Origin: Aeromicrobium fastidiosum
Lineage (GTDB): Bacteria; Actinomycetota; Actinomycetes; Propionibacteriales; Nocardioidaceae
NCBI RefSeq assembly: GCF_017876595.1
Contig: NZ_JAGIOG010000001.1
Coordinates: forward strand, 496,001-560,000
Direction of reading: 5' to 3'
Length of the DNA: 64,000 nt
The position numbers were made by a program, and so were the translations under genes. Below the pieces are notes generated by a model. It saw only the letters and a list, made by a program, of their open reading frames with translations, did no database searches and was not told where the DNA came from. Shown in pieces: positions 61,084 to 64,000 of this stretch (positions are counted from its first letter, which is position 1; the number at the start of each line of letters is the position of its first letter).

Positions 61084-62694
61084 ATGACGCACGTCATCAC
61101 CCACGACTGCTGCAACGACGGCTCCTGCATCACCGTGTGCCCGGTCCAGTGCATCCGTCCCCGTCCCGGAGACGCCGACTTCACGACCGCCGAGCAGCTG
61201 TACGTCGATCCCGAGTCGTGCATCGACTGCGGAGCGTGCCTCGACGCATGCCCCATCGACGCCGTGCAGGCCGACTACCTGCTGCCCGCAGACCTGAGTC
61301 ATCTGCTCGAGCTCAACGCCGAGTACTTCGTCGATCACCCGATCACCGACAACATGCCCGAGCCCGACGTCTACCGCAAACCACCGGCCGATCGCGAGCC
61401 ACTGCGCGTCGCCGTCATCGGATCCGGGCCGGCTGCCTGCTACCTCGCCGACGAGATCTCCCAGATCCGCGGCGCCTCGGTGTCCCTCTTCGAACGCCTG
61501 CCCGTGCCATTCGGTCTCGCTCGCGCGGGCGTGGCACCAGACCATCCGTCGACCAAGCGCATCGTCGAGCGGTTCCGCGACGTCCTGCTGCGGCCACACG
61601 TGGAGTGCTTCTTCAACGTCGAGGTCGGCGCGCACGTCTCGGTCGACGAGCTGCTGCGGTATCACCACGCGGTGGTGATAGCGACGGGAGCCACGAGCGA
61701 CGGACGGATCCACGTCCCGGGCGAGACCCTCGCCGGATCGCACTCGGCGCGGGAGCTCGTCGGTTGGTACAACGGCAGCCCGGATCATGCCGACGACACC
61801 TATGACTTCGACACCGCACGAGCTGTCGTGATCGGCAACGGCAACGTCGCGCTCGACGTGGCGAGGGTGCTGGCCCGTGACCCCGAGCACTTCACCCGGA
61901 CCGACATGGCCGATCACGCGATCGAAGCACTCCGGCACAGCGCGGTGCGTGAGGTCGTGGTCGCGGCTCGCAGGGGGCCGGCGCACGCCGCGTACAGCAC
62001 GGGCGAGCTCCGAGCGCTCGCCCGGATCGAGGGTGTCGACCTCCTGGTCTCCCCCGACGAGCTCACGGGGTCTGAGGAGACCGCGCTGTGGCGCCACGAC
62101 GTCCTCCGTGCCGCATCGGACCGCACTCCGTCCGAGGGCAACCGGCGGATCGTCCTGCGGTACGGGCTCACGCCGACCTCCATCGACGACGACGGCAACG
62201 GGCGTGTCCGGTCCATCACCTTCAGCAGGGCCGACGGCAGCCCCGAGACGCTGGAGACCGGGCTCGTGCTGCGTGCGGCGGGCTACCGAGGACTTCCCTT
62301 CAGCGGTCTGCCGTACGACGAGGGTCGTGGGACGGTGGCCAATGAGCGTGGTCGCGTCACGGACCCCGAGACCGGCACGGCACACGCGGGGGTCTACTGC
62401 TCGGGGTGGATCAAGCGTGGCCCGTCCGGGGGCATCGGCACCAACAAGGTCGATTCGGCCGAGACCACGGAGGCGCTGTGGGCCGACTACGTCGCCGGCC
62501 GACTGCACGAGCCGCAGGGCGATCAGGCCGAGCTGGCTGCTCTCGTCGCGGAGCGCCAGCCGGCAACGGTCGACAAGGACGCGTGGCTTCGCATCGATGC
62601 CGCCGAGCGGTCGCGAGGGCGTGCGGCCGATCGACCGCGGGTGACCTTCGTGCGGGTCTCGGAGATGCTCGCCACCGCTCACGCTCCGCGCTGA
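61084..62694 (+). CDS. NADPH-ferredoxin reductase fused to a 2x[4Fe-4S] ferredoxin (FprB-like)
   Basis: A 536-residue fusion: an N-terminal ferredoxin domain (CCNDGSCITVCPVQC and CIDCGACLDACPIDA, about residues 1-70) joined to an adrenodoxin-reductase-type flavoprotein with VAVIGSGPAACYLADEI (FAD), VVIGNGNVALDVARVLA (NADP) and WIKRGPSGGIGTNK. This is the FprB layout of mycobacteria and relatives. It supplies electrons from NADPH to the small ferredoxin and the P450. Confidence 0.93.
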   Translation: MTHVITHDCCNDGSCITVCPVQCIRPRPGDADFTTAEQLYVDPESCIDCGACLDACPIDAVQADYLLPADLSHLLELNAEYFVDHPITDNMPEPDVYRKPPADREPLRVAVIGSGPAACYLADEISQIRGASVSLFERLPVPFGLARAGVAPDHPSTKRIVERFRDVLLRPHVECFFNVEVGAHVSVDELLRYHHAVVIATGATSDGRIHVPGETLAGSHSARELVGWYNGSPDHADDTYDFDTARAVVIGNGNVALDVARVLARDPEHFTRTDMADHAIEALRHSAVREVVVAARRGPAHAAYSTGELRALARIEGVDLLVSPDELTGSEETALWRHDVLRAASDRTPSEGNRRIVLRYGLTPTSIDDDGNGRVRSITFSRADGSPETLETGLVLRAAGYRGLPFSGLPYDEGRGTVANERGRVTDPETGTAHAGVYCSGWIKRGPSGGIGTNKVDSAETTEALWADYVAGRLHEPQGDQAELAALVAERQPATVDKDAWLRIDAAERSRGRAADRPRVTFVRVSEMLATAHAPR

Positions 62695-62703
62695 CACTGC
62701 GTC

Positions 62704-63999
62704 TCAGCGGAGGCAGGCCTCGATCTCGGCCTCCGCGAGTGCCGACGCCTCGGCGATGGTCAGGGCCACGCCGCCGGCCTTGATGATCCTCGCCCTTCCG
62801 CGGCGCAGATCGTCGCGGTAGCGGGCATCGATCACGTCGAACTCGAGATTCTTGACGTAGATGCGCAGACGGTCGCGCAACGCGTTGTCCGCGGCCTCCA
62901 CCACGGCCGGCAAGGCACTGGTCTGGACGAGCAGCGAGTGCGCGACCCCACGGAGCCCCGGGTCGTGCAGGCCGAGGAGAACCTCGTGCTCGGAAGCGCG
63001 GATGATGTGGTCCTTCCACCAGTCGAACGCGTCGTCATCCTCGACGACCGCCAGCTCCACGTGCGGGACCGCGAGGGTGGTCGCCAGGGTCTCGACGGAC
63101 GTCCGCAGATACGTCTCGTACTCGTCGGCGCCCAGGTGCGATCGCACCGATCTCATGGCCGCTCGCGCATCGGTGGCCGAGAAGCAGTACCGACGGACAC
63201 CGTGCACCGATGAGTCGAGCAGCGCGTGCTCGTACGCGAAGACCCGGAACGGATTGGTCAGCGCACCGCCCGGCGAGCTTGCCAGCGCCTCGGCGTCGCT
63301 GGCCTCGAAGGCCCAGGTCGGCGTCAACCGTCGTCCCCGTGTGACGTCGCAGTACACGTTCGACCCGTGGAACCACTCGGGCAGGAGCGGACCCGGTCGA
63401 CGCGAGTACGAGATGCTCACGCCGGTCGGCTGCGCCTGGCGCAGGAACCGGTGCGCGTCGAGATGCGTCATCGACTCGGTGAAGCGCACCAGCGGTGCCG
63501 GGCTCGTCATGCCGATGCGATACGCCGCTTCGTGGAGCCGTCCCGGCCAGTCGTCACCCCACACCTCTCGCGCAGCGTGGGCGATCCCGCTCGCCACGGC
63601 GGACCCGTCTCTGAGGTGCTGGGTGCCGACCGTGGCAGCACCCAGCAGGCCGAGCACGACGGATGACGCAGAGTCGAAGCCAGAGTGGCCATGGGCCGAG
63701 GTGACGACCAGACCCAGCGAGGTGACCAGCTGGCCGAACGAGGTGTCGACGTCGAGGCGGAATCTGGGTTCCAGCTCTGCCAGAAGCCGCTCGCCCTCCG
63801 CCGAGAGCTCCTTGTGCCGGTTGCCCGCGTCCATCGCTGCGACGACGAACTCCCGCAGGACGTGCGGTTCCTCGGGGCGCAGCGGGACGTCGACGTCGAG
63901 GAGCTGATCCAGATCGTCGGCAAGTCTCGCGACCGACGGATCCTTGGTGAGCTCGAGGAACTGCATCAGCTCGTGGCGCCGATCCGCGCCGAAGTGTGG
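62704..63999 (-). CDS. Hypothetical protein, probably running past the window edge
   Basis: An open frame of at least 432 codons ending at 62704 and still open at the last base. The first in-window Met (63966) is preceded in frame by HFGADRRHEL, which looks like coding sequence, and no ribosome-binding site is visible before it, so the true start is probably outside. The protein is mainly soluble, with RFRLDVDTSFGQLVTSLGL and YSRRPGPLLPEWFHGSNVY. I recognise no domain. It converges with the reductase gene, 9 bases apart. Confidence 0.75.
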   Translation of the reverse strand, partial: PHFGADRRHELMQFLELTKDPSVARLADDLDQLLDVDVPLRPEEPHVLREFVVAAMDAGNRHKELSAEGERLLAELEPRFRLDVDTSFGQLVTSLGLVVTSAHGHSGFDSASSVVLGLLGAATVGTQHLRDGSAVASGIAHAAREVWGDDWPGRLHEAAYRIGMTSPAPLVRFTESMTHLDAHRFLRQAQPTGVSISYSRRPGPLLPEWFHGSNVYCDVTRGRRLTPTWAFEASDAEALASSPGGALTNPFRVFAYEHALLDSSVHGVRRYCFSATDARAAMRSVRSHLGADEYETYLRTSVETLATTLAVPHVELAVVEDDDAFDWWKDHIIRASEHEVLLGLHDPGLRGVAHSLLVQTSALPAVVEAADNALRDRLRIYVKNLEFDVIDARYRDDLRRGRARIIKAGGVALTIAEASALAEAEIEACLR

Positions 64000-64000
64000 T

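Overview
The window is 64 kb of very GC-rich, tightly packed bacterial DNA. F420 biosynthesis genes, an NDMA-dependent (mycofactocin-type) alcohol dehydrogenase, F420-dependent luciferase-like enzymes and IdeR/DtxR-type iron boxes point to an actinomycete. A Nocardioidaceae-like relative (Nocardioides/Aeromicrobium) is my inference; no rRNA is present to settle it.

Left part (1-13.5 kb): the tail of a two-component system, a secreted SGNH hydrolase, an FNR-type reductase and a VOC protein lead to a tRNA-Lys(TTT). A decayed 3.2 kb integrated element follows, bounded by a perfect 48-bp direct repeat of the tRNA 3' end. It holds an integrase remnant with a frameshift and altered catalytic residues, the tail of a phage tape-measure gene, an excisionase-like HTH gene and three unknown genes. 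Next comes an iron-siderophore uptake operon (two FecCD permeases, ATPase, lipoprotein, siderophore-interacting reductase) and an AraC regulator, each preceded by an IdeR/DtxR-like box.

Main part (13.6-62.7 kb): one large catabolic region. It contains cofC-fbiC-npdG (coenzyme F420), a reductase lacking its ferredoxin domain, hotdog/MaoC proteins, a Baeyer-Villiger monooxygenase, three enoyl-CoA hydratases, five SDRs, two thiolases, three acyl-CoA dehydrogenases, an alpha-methylacyl-CoA racemase-like protein, a carotenoid/lignostilbene-oxygenase-family enzyme, an acyl-CoA synthetase, an F420-dependent LLM enzyme, a nitroreductase, three EthD-domain and two SnoaL-like proteins, an aldehyde dehydrogenase, a mycofactocin-type alcohol dehydrogenase, a P450 with its own ferredoxin and ferredoxin reductase, two ABC importers (sugar-type and oligopeptide-type) and two TetR regulators.

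The most striking signal is an imperfect 23-bp palindrome, TTTTGAGAC-N5-GTCTCAAAA, at nine intergenic positions (plus a weaker tenth). Six sites overlap or immediately follow a recognisable -35/-10 promoter, one lies between the -35 and -10, and two lie where I could not define a convincing promoter. Nearly every catabolic operon and both importers carry one, as does the F420 operon. The region therefore looks like a single TetR-type regulon that imports, hydroxylates, oxidises, CoA-activates and beta-oxidises a hydrophobic, probably methyl-branched (isoprenoid- or steroid-like) substrate while raising its own supply of F420. The substrate is unknown. Strong hairpin terminators separate most of the transcription units.

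All calls come from reading the sequence and translations by eye; no database search was run. No intergenic stretch exceeds about 300 bases. The largest (34996-35273, 13353-13603, 17431-17640) hold the promoters, operators and terminators listed. No CRISPR array, rRNA or complete insertion sequence was seen.
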